Notes: generated by a model not told the origin, from the letters alone. 61,882 bases of DNA from Tannerellaceae bacterium (GCA_031257015.1 JAIRPK010000063.1:1-61882); one strand, 5' to 3'; shown: positions 7,772 to 17,543, counted from the stretch's first letter. Numbers and translations: made by a program.

Positions 7772-10063
7772 ATGAAACAAATAGATCGTTTGTTGTTTTT
7801 TTCTGCTGTTGCTGTTGGTGCGTCCTTGCTTTGTAGCGCCGGCGCTCAGACAGTGGATGAGTATAAGGATCCGAGAGTTCCGGTTGAAAGGCGCGTCGAG
7901 AGTTTGCTGAGCCAGATGACGCTTGAGGAGAAAGTAAACCAGCTGCAGAGCCAGTTAACGTTCCTTCACGAGTATGACAGTCGTAAGTGGGAGGTTGGTC
8001 ACTTCCGCAATATCGCCCATTTCCTGCACAATACTGCGGCTGGTCCGGCTTCGACTGCGGCTTGCGCCGAGGCTGTTAATGAGGATACAAGGAAAGCGAT
8101 TGCGGCGAGCCGTCTGGGCATTCCTGTGCTTCAGAATGGCGAGGCGCTCCATGGTGCGCAGTGGGGGATGACGACCTGCTTCCCTCAGAGTATTTCGATG
8201 GCTGCATCGTTTGACGATGAGTTTTACTATGCCGTTGGTCAGGCGGTGGCGCGGGAGACCCGTGCGGCCGGAGTGCGACAGGTTTTTGCTCCTGTTATCA
8301 ATATTTCCCGCGACCCTCGCTGGGGGCGTACGGAAGAGGGTTATGGCGAGGATCCGCACCTTAACGCTCGGATGGGAGTAGCTTGGACGAAGGCTTTGGA
8401 AGAGAACGGGGTTGTTGCCAGCCCCAAGCATTACGTTGACAACTACGGCGACGGTGGTCATGATTCCTTTGCGTCCGGATTGTCGTGGCGCACATTGCGT
8501 GAGGTTTTCCTGGAGCCGTTCCGGGCTTGCATTGAGGAGGGTGGCGCCCGTTCGATTATGGCTGCATATAATTCCATTGATGGTGTGCCGTGTTCGAGCA
8601 ATAAGCGTCTGTTGACGGATATATTGCGAGGCGAATGGGGCTTCAGGGGTTTCGTTGTTTCGGATTATAGCGGTATGCCTGGCGTATATGGTGCGCATAA
8701 GGTTGCGGTTTCTCATGAGGATGCCCAGGCGCAGTGCTTTGATGCGGGGATGGACGTTGGTCTTGGTTTCGGCGAGCTGGCTTCATATTCTCACTTGCTT
8801 GAGCTGGTTAAGTCAGGCAGGGTGTCGGAGGCGGCTGTTGATGCTTCTGTTCGCCGCGTTTTGCGTGTGAAGTTTGAGCTGGGTCTGTTTGAGAATCCGT
8901 ATGTTGACGTTAAGGAGGCGGAGCGCACGGTTAATTGCAAGGCGCATAAAGATTTGGCTCTGGAGGCTGCCCGCAAGGTTATGACTTTGCTGCAAAACAG
9001 GAATGGTGTTCTGCCTCTGTCTGACAAGGCTGTCAAGCGTATAGGTGTCTTTGGTCCGGCAGCTAACAAGGTTAGTACGGGTGATTATTCCGGTCCGAGC
9101 GGCGGCCTTAAGGGTGAGTTCCTGCGTGATATGGTTACTCCTTACGATGGCTTGCGCAAGCGCCTTGCCGGACGTGCGGAGGTTATTTTGCACGAGGGTC
9201 AGGATGGAGCCGGCGATGTTGCTGCAAGCTGCGACGTGGTTATTTTCTTCGCTGCGATTCAGGAGGGCGAGGGCGAGGATCGCAGTCTGCTGTCTCTTCC
9301 GAAGCGGACGATGAAGGTTGCGGAAAGTTTGTCGCACGCGAATATTGTTGATGCCGGAAGCGAGGGGAAGACGTTTGAGCTGGATCAGGAGGCGATGATT
9401 GACGAAATCAGCCGCTCTGGTGCGAAGACGATCGTCGTTCTCCAGAACGGTTCAATAATAGATGTGAGGAATTGGGCGAACAAGGTTGACGCTATTCTGG
9501 AGGCCTGGTATCCGGGCGAGCGTGGAGGTGTTGCGATAGCTGAGACGTTGTTTGGCGATAATAATCCCGGCGGTCGTTTGCCTGTGAGCTGGGCGCGTCA
9601 TTCCGGTCAGTTGCCGCTGTATTATTACATCAAACCGTCTGGTCGCGGCTATGGCTATTTGGACGATGATGGGCGTCCGCTGTTTCCGTTCGGCTACGGC
9701 TTGAGTTATACGACTTTCGAGTATTCCAATCTTGTTGCGCCTGAGAAGGTTAATCGCAACGGCGACACTAAGGTGCGCGTCACGGTTAGGAATACCGGTG
9801 AGCGGAAAGGGGATGCGGTTGTTCAGCTGTACTTGCATGACGAGTATGCGTCGGTAGCTCGTCCGAACAAGGAGTTGAAGGCGTTTAAGCGTGTGACGCT
9901 ATCTCCTGGAGAAAGTCGCGAGGTTGAGCTGTTGCTTCCCTATCGTAGCTTTGGTTTGTGGGACAGGGATCTTCGCTTCGTTGTTGAGCCGGGTTCGTTC
10001 GACATCCTTATTAATACTGATGCGGAGACGAATGTATTGAAGCGGACAATCGTGGTTGATTGA
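7772..10063 (+). CDS. Secreted GH3 beta-glycosidase (BglX-like)
   Basis: 763 aa with a signal peptide of about 25 residues (SLLCSAGAQ). The domains are the GH3 N-terminal barrel, the (alpha/beta)6 sandwich and a C-terminal fibronectin-III-like domain (VRVTVRNTGERKGDAVVQLYL). The nucleophile is Asp298 in FVVSDYSGM; RDPRWGR and SPKHYV are the conserved substrate-binding blocks. This layout fits periplasmic beta-glucosidases and beta-xylosidases that release the non-reducing terminal sugar. It is transcribed alone, divergent from the carbohydrate operon. Its coding strand is rich in G and T at third positions, unlike the C-rich plus-strand genes at 24-28 kb. Exact sugar specificity cannot be read. 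Confidence 0.93.
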   Translation: MKQIDRLLFFSAVAVGASLLCSAGAQTVDEYKDPRVPVERRVESLLSQMTLEEKVNQLQSQLTFLHEYDSRKWEVGHFRNIAHFLHNTAAGPASTAACAEAVNEDTRKAIAASRLGIPVLQNGEALHGAQWGMTTCFPQSISMAASFDDEFYYAVGQAVARETRAAGVRQVFAPVINISRDPRWGRTEEGYGEDPHLNARMGVAWTKALEENGVVASPKHYVDNYGDGGHDSFASGLSWRTLREVFLEPFRACIEEGGARSIMAAYNSIDGVPCSSNKRLLTDILRGEWGFRGFVVSDYSGMPGVYGAHKVAVSHEDAQAQCFDAGMDVGLGFGELASYSHLLELVKSGRVSEAAVDASVRRVLRVKFELGLFENPYVDVKEAERTVNCKAHKDLALEAARKVMTLLQNRNGVLPLSDKAVKRIGVFGPAANKVSTGDYSGPSGGLKGEFLRDMVTPYDGLRKRLAGRAEVILHEGQDGAGDVAASCDVVIFFAAIQEGEGEDRSLLSLPKRTMKVAESLSHANIVDAGSEGKTFELDQEAMIDEISRSGAKTIVVLQNGSIIDVRNWANKVDAILEAWYPGERGGVAIAETLFGDNNPGGRLPVSWARHSGQLPLYYYIKPSGRGYGYLDDDGRPLFPFGYGLSYTTFEYSNLVAPEKVNRNGDTKVRVTVRNTGERKGDAVVQLYLHDEYASVARPNKELKAFKRVTLSPGESREVELLLPYRSFGLWDRDLRFVVEPGSFDILINTDAETNVLKRTIVVD

Positions 10064-10129
10064 TTTAGCAGTCTGTTTAGGTTTTCAGTCATCAGTGTTT
10101 GATGCTGAAAGCGTTTGGTTTTGGTTTTC

Positions 10130-10200
10130 AGTTTTCAGTTGTCGGTAATCAGTCTGTGCGTATTAAATGGAGGAAAGCCGCTAGTTGGAAACTGAAAACT
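10130..10200. repeat. Inverted repeat with TTTTCAGT motif
   Basis: AGTTTTCAGTT at 10130-10140 is complementary to AACTGAAAACT at 10190-10200. More copies of TTTTCAGT/C lie just to the left (10083, 10124). It fills part of the gap between the GH3 gene and the lipid transporter genes and may be a decayed small repeat element. Confidence 0.45.
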
Positions 10201-10203
10201 CGT

Positions 10204-10236
10204 TTTGGGGGTCAAGCCGAATTAATCGTATATTTG
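10204..10236 (+). promoter_or_regulatory. Promoter of the mlaEF pair
   Basis: TTTG at 10204-10207, 21 bases, then TATATTTG at 10229-10236: a close match to the -33/-7 elements of Bacteroidetes. The mlaE start codon follows 25 bases later. Confidence 0.7.
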
Positions 10237-10261
10237 CATGAACAAAATCAATAAATAGATA

Positions 10262-11008
10262 ATGAAAAGTTCTTTACACATATTGGGAGAATATACGTTG
10301 TTGATGGGCAAAACGTTTACGGCGCCGACCCGCTGGGGGATGTTTTTCAGACAGCTTATGAGGGAAATCTACAAATTGGGGGCGGATTCGCTTGGGATAG
10401 TCGTCATAATTTCAATCTTCATTGGTACGGTTATAGCGATACAGATTTCGCTGAATATCAGTTCTCCTCTTATTCCTAAATTCACAATTGGTTATACTAC
10501 TCGCGAAATAATTCTTCTGGAGTTTTCATCGTCGATTATGTGCCTAATCCTTGCGGGAAAAGTAGGCAGCAATATTGCATCGGAAATTGGGACGATGCGA
10601 GTGACGGAGCAGATAGATGCTATGGAGATTATGGGTGTTAACTCGGCGAATTTTCTCATCTTGCCGAAAATCGTCGGGCTGATGCTTTTCATCCCCGTGC
10701 TGGTGGTGTTCAGTATGTTTACGGGCATTATCGGAGGTATTGGAGCGAGCTATGCGGATATTAACGGCATGACGCCGTCCTCATTTATATATGGATTGCA
10801 GTTTTATTTCAACTCCTATTATATTGCCTACTCGGTTATCAAGGCTTTGGTGTATGCTTTCATTATTGCGTCCGTAGCTTCATATTTCGGCTACAACGTT
10901 AAGGGCGGCGCACTCGACGTCGGGAAGGCCAGTACGAATGCGGTTGTTATGAGCAGCATACTGATTCTCATGGCCGACGTAATCCTTACTCACATATTGC
11001 TCACATAA
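10262..11008 (+). CDS. MlaE-family lipid ABC transporter permease
   Basis: 248 aa, the usual length of MlaE/YrbE permeases. The N-terminal interface helix, about five membrane segments and the family stretch GKVGSNIASEIGTMRVTEQIDAMEIMGVN are visible (quoted in part: EIGTMRVTEQIDAMEIMGV). With MlaF it forms the inner-membrane part of a phospholipid transporter that maintains outer-membrane asymmetry. mlaF starts 12 bases after its stop, so the two are co-transcribed. The MCE protein MlaD normally found next to them is not in the window downstream. Confidence 0.93.
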   Translation: MKSSLHILGEYTLLMGKTFTAPTRWGMFFRQLMREIYKLGADSLGIVVIISIFIGTVIAIQISLNISSPLIPKFTIGYTTREIILLEFSSSIMCLILAGKVGSNIASEIGTMRVTEQIDAMEIMGVNSANFLILPKIVGLMLFIPVLVVFSMFTGIIGGIGASYADINGMTPSSFIYGLQFYFNSYYIAYSVIKALVYAFIIASVASYFGYNVKGGALDVGKASTNAVVMSSILILMADVILTHILLT

Positions 11009-11020
11009 GTAGATTGAACG

Positions 11021-11788
11021 ATGATTGAAATAAGAAACATACGCAAGACTTTTGACGGCAGGACTGTGCTGAACAATATCAGCGCCGTTTTCGAGACGGG
11101 CAAGACCAATCTCATCATTGGGCAAAGCGGCTCCGGCAAGACTGTGCTTCTCAAATGTATCATCGGCCTTCTCCGTCCGGATTCCGGCGACATTATGTAC
11201 GACGACGCAGGCATACTTCATCTGCGCAAGCATGAGCTGGACAAACTGCGGAAAGAAATGGGGATGCTCTTTCAGGGGTCGGCGTTATTCGACAGCATGA
11301 CGGTGCTGGAGAACGTGATGTTTCCCCTTGATATGATTTCGAGAGATTCATATCGCGACCGTAAGAAGCGTGCGATGTTCTGCCTCGAACGAGTTAATCT
11401 GCTGAACTCCGAGCATCTTTATCCTTCTGAAATAAGCGGAGGAATGATGAAGCGAGCCGGCATTGCAAGGGCTATTGCGCTTAATCCGAAATATCTTTTT
11501 TGCGACGAGCCTAATTCCGGCCTCGATCCCAAAACGTCTCTGCTTATAGACGAGCTTATTCACGATATCACGAAAGATTATCGGATGACGACGGTTATAA
11601 ATACTCACGATATGAACTCCGTCATCAATATAGGCGAAACAATTGCTTTTATCAAGGAAGGCGTTCTTGAATGGCAGGGAAACAAATTTGAGGTTATAAC
11701 ATCCAACAATCAAGCGCTTAACGACTTTGTCTTCGCCTCCGATCTCTTCCGCAAGATTAAAGACATGGAGAATCAGAAAGAAGGATAG
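11021..11788 (+). CDS. MlaF-family ABC transporter ATPase
   Basis: 255 aa. Walker A GQSGSGKT is at residues 34-41, the signature is SGGMMKRAG, and Walker B is YLFCDEPNSGLD with the catalytic Glu. The MM after SGG is usual in MlaF-type ATPases. It powers the MlaE permease encoded directly upstream. The C-terminal region (residues about 225-255) is short, without an added domain. No mlaD, mlaB or mlaC follows; a long hairpin at 11793-11841 ends the unit. Confidence 0.94.
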   Translation: MIEIRNIRKTFDGRTVLNNISAVFETGKTNLIIGQSGSGKTVLLKCIIGLLRPDSGDIMYDDAGILHLRKHELDKLRKEMGMLFQGSALFDSMTVLENVMFPLDMISRDSYRDRKKRAMFCLERVNLLNSEHLYPSEISGGMMKRAGIARAIALNPKYLFCDEPNSGLDPKTSLLIDELIHDITKDYRMTTVINTHDMNSVINIGETIAFIKEGVLEWQGNKFEVITSNNQALNDFVFASDLFRKIKDMENQKEG

Positions 11789-11792
11789 GGCC

Positions 11793-11841
11793 TTTCCCTG
11801 AAAAAGTTAACACCTAAAAAGAGGCAACTTTTTCAGGGAAA
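11793..11841. repeat. 16-bp perfect inverted repeat after mlaF
   Basis: TTTCCCTGAAAAAGTT (11793-11808) and its exact complement (11826-11841) enclose 17 bases. It starts a few bases past the mlaF stop codon. There is no T-run after either arm, so it is a strong RNA hairpin rather than a standard intrinsic terminator. The stretch 11842-11962 shows no recognisable gene. Confidence 0.75.
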
Positions 11842-11962
11842 AACATCCTTCAAATTTGCCCTCACGAGCAACACGCTTGCCTTCATCTATATGGTTGGCG
11901 TTCTGACCTCCATTCAGGATTTGCACCTGTTAGCCGCTATGAACTATGCACGCCGCGCTAAA

Positions 11963-11998
11963 AAAGAAAGACGGATAAAATATATCCGCCTTTCTTTA
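11963..11998 (-). terminator. Intrinsic terminator of the DUF1080 gene
   Basis: On the minus strand AAAGAAAGGCGGATA and TATCCGTCTTTCTTTTTT form a long stem ending in T residues. It lies 46 bases past the stop of the gene ending at 12044. Confidence 0.75.
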
Positions 11999-12043
11999 AA
12001 ATTAAAAAACTAACCAATTAATAAATTTAAATATGCACAAAAA

Positions 12044-12823
12044 TTATTCGAGAATCTTTACTCGTATATTACGGAACCATACATCATCTCCATGGTCTTG
12101 CAATCCAATATAACCTTCATGGTTTTCACCTCCACAGTTTAACAATAAATCGTAAGCTTTAGGCCAATCCTCCTTATTGAATTTGCTTTTATCCAGCAAC
12201 TCTTTCCATTGAGGCGTCCACAAATGGTATTCAAGCACTTTTTCATCATTCTGATAATGAACGACTGTCCCCTTAAAAGAAAGGATTCTAGCTTTATTCC
12301 ATTCGCCGAACGGTTTGGAGTTTTGCGGCTTTGCAGGAATCATATCGTATAGTGAAGCAGACTGTCTATTTCCGTTTTCACCCAACAGGGCGTCAGGATG
12401 ATTCGCATTGTCTAGCACTTGATATTCAGGAGCGGAAATATATATTGGTTCGTCTGGAACCTCCTGCGCTAAGTAGAATATACCGGAGTTTGAGCCTTTC
12501 GCAACTTTCCATTCCAATTCGAGTTCAAAGTTTTTAAACTTCTTGTCGTAAATAACATCACCACCATTAGACGCACCAGCTTCCCCTGCTCCCGATCCTT
12601 GTATTCTAAGCGTTCCATTTTCAATAATCCAAGCAGCAGGCAAATCCGGACGATTATAGCCTCTCCAGCCGTCAAGAGATTTACCATCGAAAATAGTTAT
12701 CCATCCCTCATCGACCTTGGTCACTTCTTCAGCAGATTGTTGCTGTTGGTCAGCTGCTTTTTTGCCGCTGCAAGCAGATAAGAGGAGAGTAATTACACAT
12801 GCTAGAAATAATAATTTCTTCAT
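12044..12823 (-). CDS. DUF1080 / 3-keto-disaccharide hydrolase lipoprotein
   Basis: 259 aa with lipobox LLSACS near residue 19, so an outer- or inner-membrane lipoprotein. The body starts WITIFDGKSLDGWRG and continues as a single concanavalin-like sandwich (ELELEWKVAKGSNSGIFY, PEYQVLDN, EWNKARI, VWFRNIRV), the hallmark of DUF1080. Characterised relatives cleave 3-keto-glycosides made by Gfo/Idh/MocA dehydrogenases. The gene directly upstream is such a dehydrogenase, 34 bases away on the same strand. Together they would oxidise the C3 hydroxyl of a glycoside and then split it by elimination/hydration. Substrate unknown. Confidence 0.88.
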   Translation of the reverse strand: MKKLLFLACVITLLLSACSGKKAADQQQQSAEEVTKVDEGWITIFDGKSLDGWRGYNRPDLPAAWIIENGTLRIQGSGAGEAGASNGGDVIYDKKFKNFELELEWKVAKGSNSGIFYLAQEVPDEPIYISAPEYQVLDNANHPDALLGENGNRQSASLYDMIPAKPQNSKPFGEWNKARILSFKGTVVHYQNDEKVLEYHLWTPQWKELLDKSKFNKEDWPKAYDLLLNCGGENHEGYIGLQDHGDDVWFRNIRVKILE

Positions 12824-12857
12824 ATTCTGTATCCTTCTTTATTAGTATTATGAGAAA

Positions 12858-14330
12858 TTACGGCATCGCAGGCAACAACCATCCTGCACGATAGTTATGT
12901 TTAATGAGTTCAGAAGCGAAGGCTTTCGCATTGATCGGTTCTGTGAATTTCTTATTGAAAGAAGGATGACCGTCTTTGATGGTGAAGCCGTCGGAAGTGA
13001 CTATTTTAATTTCTTCGTTGTCACCAATATTAGTGAACTGCATCTTTTCGCCATCCCATTCAAGAACCTTGTTCAACGTTTGCAAACGCACGGCGAGTAC
13101 ACCCATTACAACCATTTCATTGAACGGCCCAGCCTCCGAGAAGTCAGATTTGGTCTTCACCCGGCTAGATGCACTCTCTTTGCAAGCACGCACCCAATCC
13201 ATTTCATGACTGCCGGTTACGCGACGTTGTGTTTTCGGAACATTTGGCACACGACCGGAAAGTAACCAAGGATTCGCACCGTAGCAACCACAAATCAATG
13301 TATCTTTTGTACCATGGAAGATAGTCAAACCTCCACCCGATCCCATCAATTGCTTATTCTGCGGGAATCCAGTCGGTCGATCAGGCATCATACCTCCATC
13401 ATACCAATGGATTTCCACTTCGGGAAATGCAACCTTCGCCAAATTTTCGCGAGCAGGGTATGTTAATTTAACGTGCTGAGCCTGCGGGGCACAATCGTTA
13501 AGCAAGAGAGTGGATGAACCTTCAGCCTTAATTGGATAGCCTAGTTTGAGGGCTTTGAACGCCGGATGCAAAATATGGCAAGCCATATCGCCCAATGCGC
13601 CAGTTCCATAATCCCACCAGCCGCGCCAGTTCCAAGGATGATAAATAGGATTGTAATTCCTGACCTTAGCCGGGCCTGTGAACAAATCCCAATCCAGTGT
13701 TGCGGGGATTTTCTCTATTTTAGAAGGAGTTTCCAAGCCTTGTGGCCAGATAGGACGATCGGTAGCCGCTTCAACTTTGCGGATCTCACCGATTTCTCCA
13801 TTCCATATCCATTCACACATCAAATCTACACCTTCGCCGGACGATCCCTGATTACCCATTTGCGTAGCCAAATTGTGTTTAGCAGCAAGTTTAGTGAGCA
13901 GTCTGGATTCGTAAACCGAGTGAGTGAGCGGCTTTTGTACATAGACATGTTTGCCCAATGTCATTGCCTCAGCAGCAATAATACAGTGCGTATGGTCAGC
14001 AGTGGCAACAATTACGGCATCAATACTTTTGCCCATCTCTTCGTACATTTTACGATAGTCTTTATACTTCTTAGCCTGCGGAAATCTGTCCATTACGCCT
14101 TTTGCATACTTCCAATCCACATCGCAAAGCGCTACAATGTTTTCAGTTTTTTCAACAGCGCGAATATTAGCGTTTCCCATTCCTCCTATACCTACGGCTG
14201 CAATATTCAGCTTGTCGGACGGAGCTATAAATCCATGACTTTTCCCTAAAATCGAATTTGGGACAATTGTAAAAGCTGCAAGGGCAGCTGAACTTTTTTG
14301 AAGAAATGACCTTCTAGAAATGCTTGACAT
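12858..14330 (-). CDS. Tat-exported Gfo/Idh/MocA oxidoreductase, glycoside 3-dehydrogenase-like
   Basis: 490 aa. The N-terminus SISRRSFLQKSSAAL is a twin-arginine signal, so the enzyme folds with its NAD(P) cofactor before export. The Rossmann domain (KLNIAAVGIGGMGNANIRA, NIVALCDVD) and the C-terminal MocA domain follow; the EKP-like motif reads VQKPLTHSVYES. Proteins of this length and signal type occur with DUF1080 hydrolases in Bacteroides and oxidise C3 of sugars. The adjacent downstream DUF1080 lipoprotein supports the same role here. Other periplasmic MocA proteins act on inositol or N-acetylated sugars, so the substrate remains open. Confidence 0.87.
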   Translation of the reverse strand: MSSISRRSFLQKSSAALAAFTIVPNSILGKSHGFIAPSDKLNIAAVGIGGMGNANIRAVEKTENIVALCDVDWKYAKGVMDRFPQAKKYKDYRKMYEEMGKSIDAVIVATADHTHCIIAAEAMTLGKHVYVQKPLTHSVYESRLLTKLAAKHNLATQMGNQGSSGEGVDLMCEWIWNGEIGEIRKVEAATDRPIWPQGLETPSKIEKIPATLDWDLFTGPAKVRNYNPIYHPWNWRGWWDYGTGALGDMACHILHPAFKALKLGYPIKAEGSSTLLLNDCAPQAQHVKLTYPARENLAKVAFPEVEIHWYDGGMMPDRPTGFPQNKQLMGSGGGLTIFHGTKDTLICGCYGANPWLLSGRVPNVPKTQRRVTGSHEMDWVRACKESASSRVKTKSDFSEAGPFNEMVVMGVLAVRLQTLNKVLEWDGEKMQFTNIGDNEEIKIVTSDGFTIKDGHPSFNKKFTEPINAKAFASELIKHNYRAGWLLPAMP

Positions 14331-14403
14331 AAATATAATTTTTAAATAGATTAAACTTACCTTATAACAAAGCTCGTTGTTTGTTCATCGGTCTAAATTG
14401 TCG

Positions 14404-14411
14404 CAAATATA
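14404..14411 (-). promoter_or_regulatory. -7 element TATATTTG of the MocA-DUF1080 pair
   Basis: TATATTTG on the minus strand, 74 bases upstream of the MocA start codon. No clear TTG lies at the -33 distance. Confidence 0.5.
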
Positions 14412-14458
14412 ATTATTGTAACGATTAAATAAAACATATCTGCTTTTTTTTCAAGTTC

Positions 14459-15676
14459 TTATCGCTCTTTCTTTAACAAATTCTGTACTATCTCCTCCTC
14501 CCCATCATTTGGAGCAGGAATAAGCTTTAAAATTTTCGACACAATGAGATACAGGTTAACATTAGCCATAACAGGCAGCTCAACTCCGCGCTTAAACGAC
14601 GGACCTGCAGCATAGAATATCGCCTCCATCTCCGGAACAAAATTATCATACCCATGCGTCCCCCCAAGTCGCGGCCGGGATTCTTCCCTGAACTGCACAT
14701 AGGTGCCTACAGCCGGAACGACAACAATATCCCCGATTCGCGGGTTTTTGCCATAAACGTAACGTTCTGGCAAGTTTTCTTTCCTGTAAACCTTAACGCG
14801 AGGAACATTTTGCAGTATGGAGAGCGCCTGCTCCGTGTAGGTCTTCGTTTTAGGATATAATAATGCAGGAACACCATCAAATATGTATTCAAAACTGTCA
14901 CGAGGGAGATAATCATTCAGATTCACATAATTCTCCGGCAAATAAGTTGCCATGCCATGATCGGAAACGATTATAAAATCAATCTTGTCGAAATGCTCCA
15001 GCTTGCGGGCTTCTTCAAAGAAATGCGCCAGCACCCTGTCCAGTCCTTCAATAACTTTAACAACCGAAGCCGAGTCCGGCGTATCCGAATGTCCCGTTGC
15101 ATCAGGTTCTTCCATGTACCACATGATCAAATGCGGCCTTATATCCTTTGGTAAATTAAGCCAGGCAACGACTGAGTCCGCCCTATTCATATAAGGCACA
15201 GACTTGTCATACACCTTGCAGATCGACGGCTGCAAACCCTGTATGCACGCCTCGCTGCCCACCCAGAAGAATGAAGCCGAGCGCACGCCCTGTTTTTCCG
15301 CCGTATTCCATATTGGTTCGCCTCCATAAAAGTCCGGGTTTGTAACCGCCTCGTTATCCCCAAGCCTGTACGTCCGTTTTAAGTCTTCAGCATAGAAAAA
15401 GTTGCTGATTAAGCCGTGATGATCAGGATGTAAACCTGTTGCCATCGCATAATGGTTCGGGAAGGTCAAACTGGGAAAGCAAGGACGAAAAGCAGCCTTC
15501 ACGCCCACTTTTGACAGCGAATCAAGCACCGGCGTATTCGCCCGCGACAAATATTCCGTCCTGAATCCGTCCATTGACAATACAACCACATAACGATCCT
15601 CTGTTGAGGAGCATGCAACAAATGTTAGCGACAGAACAACTGCCGCTATTATCTGAAGTGAAAGTATTTTGTTCAT
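14459..15676 (-). CDS. Alkaline-phosphatase-superfamily phosphodiesterase (NPP-like) lipoprotein
   Basis: With a start at 15676 the product is 405 aa and begins with a lipoprotein signal (lipobox FVAC, Cys22). Metal ligand Asp36 in VLSMDGFR, nucleophile Thr71 in PSLTFPNHY, the DATGHSDTPDS block and VSDHGMA are those of nucleotide pyrophosphatase/phosphodiesterases. It should hydrolyse phosphodiester or pyrophosphate bonds in the periplasm. An open frame continues to 15871, but that runs through tRNA-Gln, so a start upstream of the tRNA is excluded; ATG at 15703 is an alternative. The tRNA directly upstream on the same strand suggests shared transcription. Confidence 0.87.
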   Translation of the reverse strand: MNKILSLQIIAAVVLSLTFVACSSTEDRYVVVLSMDGFRTEYLSRANTPVLDSLSKVGVKAAFRPCFPSLTFPNHYAMATGLHPDHHGLISNFFYAEDLKRTYRLGDNEAVTNPDFYGGEPIWNTAEKQGVRSASFFWVGSEACIQGLQPSICKVYDKSVPYMNRADSVVAWLNLPKDIRPHLIMWYMEEPDATGHSDTPDSASVVKVIEGLDRVLAHFFEEARKLEHFDKIDFIIVSDHGMATYLPENYVNLNDYLPRDSFEYIFDGVPALLYPKTKTYTEQALSILQNVPRVKVYRKENLPERYVYGKNPRIGDIVVVPAVGTYVQFREESRPRLGGTHGYDNFVPEMEAIFYAAGPSFKRGVELPVMANVNLYLIVSKILKLIPAPNDGEEEIVQNLLKKER

Positions 15677-15735
15677 TATATTTATCATGATTGAATGATT
15701 CATATCACATTGTATTTTCTTTAAGGTCTTTTTTG

Positions 15736-15806
15736 TTGTCTCACCAGGATTCGAACCTGGGCAAACAGAACCAAAACCTGTTGTGCTACCATTACACCAT
15801 GAGACA
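15736..15806 (-). tRNA. tRNA-Gln (anticodon TTG)
   Basis: Minus-strand acceptor arms TGTCTCA and TGAGACA pair over 7 bases. The D-arm carries GGTGTAATGGTAGCAC, the anticodon loop TTTTGGT holds TTG, and the T-arm is CCAGGTTCGAATCCTGG. No CCA is encoded. It lies between tyrS and the phosphodiesterase on the same strand. Confidence 0.95.
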
Positions 15807-15887
15807 ATCATTAAAAAACAAAAAATCATGAACTTGTCTGCAAAGAAAAGACATATTTTTTTTCCGTGCAAATATTCCTGGATTTTT

Positions 15888-17195
15888 TTACTGCTCGCCG
15901 CCTCCCCGAACGATCAGCAGGAAATAATTCTTTTTCCCTCTTTGCACCAGTATATACTTGTCGTTAAGCAACTTAGAGGAATCGATCACTGTATCTGCAT
16001 CCGCAAGTTTTTCCTTGTTAATACTCACACCGCCACTCTGCACAAGCTTTCGCATCTCTCCTTTTGACGGGAATACCTGCGCACGGTCAGTCAACAGTTC
16101 TATTGCCCTGACGCCGGCCTCGATGTCCGAACGGGAAACGTCAAACCGCGGCACGCCGTCGAAAACAGACAATAAAGTATCTTCATCCAGCTTGCGCAAC
16201 GTCTCCGACGTCGAATCACCGAACAAAATGTTTGATGCCTCGACCGCCAGCTCATAATCCTCGGCAGAATGAACCATCGTCGTTATTTCCTTAGCCAAAC
16301 GCTTTTGCAACGGGCGCAAATGCGGTGCAGCAGCCTGTTCATCCGTTAAAGCTGCCACCTCCTCCTGCGTTAGAGACGTAAAAATCTTTATATAGCGAGC
16401 TGCATCCTCGTCGCTGACGTTCAACCAGAACTGATAGAACCTGTACGGCGACGTGTAACGTCTGTCAAGCCAAACATTTCCCGATTCGGTCTTCCCGAAC
16501 TTTGTTCCGTCGGCTTTTGTTATCAGCGGACAGACGAGAGCAAAAGCTTCGCCGCCTTCGACGCGCCGAATCAGCTCCGTGCCAGTTGTAATGTTTCCCC
16601 ACTGGTCTGATCCTCCCATCTGCAATCTACACCCTTCTGAACGGTATAAATGCAGGAAGTCGAAGCCTTGCAACAGTTGATAAGAGAACTCCGTGAACGA
16701 CATCCCAACATTAGAATCGCTGCTCAGGCGCTTTTTCACCGAATCTTTCGCCATCATGTAGTTAACCGTTATATGCTTGCCTATATCCCGAATAAAATCA
16801 AGGAAAGAATATCCCCGCATCCAGTCGTAGTTATTCACAAGCTTTGCAGCGTTAGGCTTCGCCGGATCGAAATCCAGGAACCGTTCCAATTGCCTGCGGA
16901 TACATTCCTGATAGTTTCTCAACGTTTCCTCATCCAGCAAATTTCGTTCAGCTGACTTCATAGACGGGTCGCCAATCATCCCCGTAGCCCCTCCGACCAG
17001 CACAATCGGTCTATGTCCCGCCCGCTGGAAATGTTTCAGAATCATAACGCTTACAAGATGCCCGATATGCAATGAATCCGCCGTCGGATCAAATCCGATA
17101 TAAGCCGACACCATTTCCCGCTGCAACAACTCGTCCGTTCCCGGCATGATGTCATGAATCATGCCTCTCCACTGTAATTCTTCTACAAAGTTCAT
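15888..17195 (-). CDS. tyrS: Tyrosyl-tRNA synthetase
   Basis: 435 aa from the ATG at 17195, which gives the usual bacterial N-terminus [13 protein letters not shown]; the in-frame ATG at 17204 is the alternative, and the longer open frame overlaps the promoter. HIGH is at residues 43-46 (DSLHIGHL), the tyrosine-binding block is GGSDQWGN, and the KMSKS equivalent is KFGKT. A C-terminal S4 RNA-binding domain begins near residue 365 ([16 protein letters not shown]). It attaches tyrosine to tRNA-Tyr in the cytoplasm. A TATCTTTG promoter element is 32 bases upstream and tRNA-Gln lies 82 bases downstream. Confidence 0.97.
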   Translation of the reverse strand: MNFVEELQWRGMIHDIMPGTDELLQREMVSAYIGFDPTADSLHIGHLVSVMILKHFQRAGHRPIVLVGGATGMIGDPSMKSAERNLLDEETLRNYQECIRRQLERFLDFDPAKPNAAKLVNNYDWMRGYSFLDFIRDIGKHITVNYMMAKDSVKKRLSSDSNVGMSFTEFSYQLLQGFDFLHLYRSEGCRLQMGGSDQWGNITTGTELIRRVEGGEAFALVCPLITKADGTKFGKTESGNVWLDRRYTSPYRFYQFWLNVSDEDAARYIKIFTSLTQEEVAALTDEQAAAPHLRPLQKRLAKEITTMVHSAEDYELAVEASNILFGDSTSETLRKLDEDTLLSVFDGVPRFDVSRSDIEAGVRAIELLTDRAQVFPSKGEMRKLVQSGGVSINKEKLADADTVIDSSKLLNDKYILVQRGKKNYFLLIVRGGGEQ

Positions 17196-17226
17196 CTTGT
17201 TCATACCATAAATATTATTATGCCCG

Positions 17227-17234
17227 CAAAGATA
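17227..17234 (-). promoter_or_regulatory. -7 element TATCTTTG of tyrS
   Basis: TATCTTTG on the minus strand, 32 bases before the chosen tyrS start; TTG lies about 20 bases further upstream. Confidence 0.6.
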
Positions 17235-17543
17235 ATTAGAATCAAGGAAAAACAACCCATTCGATTCCCGCCCCCTCCCTGCATCCCTCCGCCAGATTCG
17301 CACAGCCGTCGCCCGTCCCCGTACATCTCGCTTTCAAACAGGCTTTTTGGCCGTTTGTCCGGCACATCTGCGAAGCATACGCATCTAAAAAACACCTGCA
17401 ATTCACAGCCTCGGTTCACCCGCCTCCGTTTCATTAATGCAAATTTCAGCAGCCTTTTATTCGCATATATTTCGCAAATAAAAATTCGCCTGACGATTAT
17501 TTACATGTTTAATTAACCAACACTGATTGCATGAGAAAAATAA

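Noticed and set aside
15677..15871. N-terminal extension of the phosphodiesterase
   Set aside because: It would translate through tRNA-Gln; the lipoprotein start at 15676 is well formed.
17201..17434. 77-codon frame upstream of tyrS
   Set aside because: Overlaps the tyrS promoter and start; Gly/Arg-rich without known similarity.
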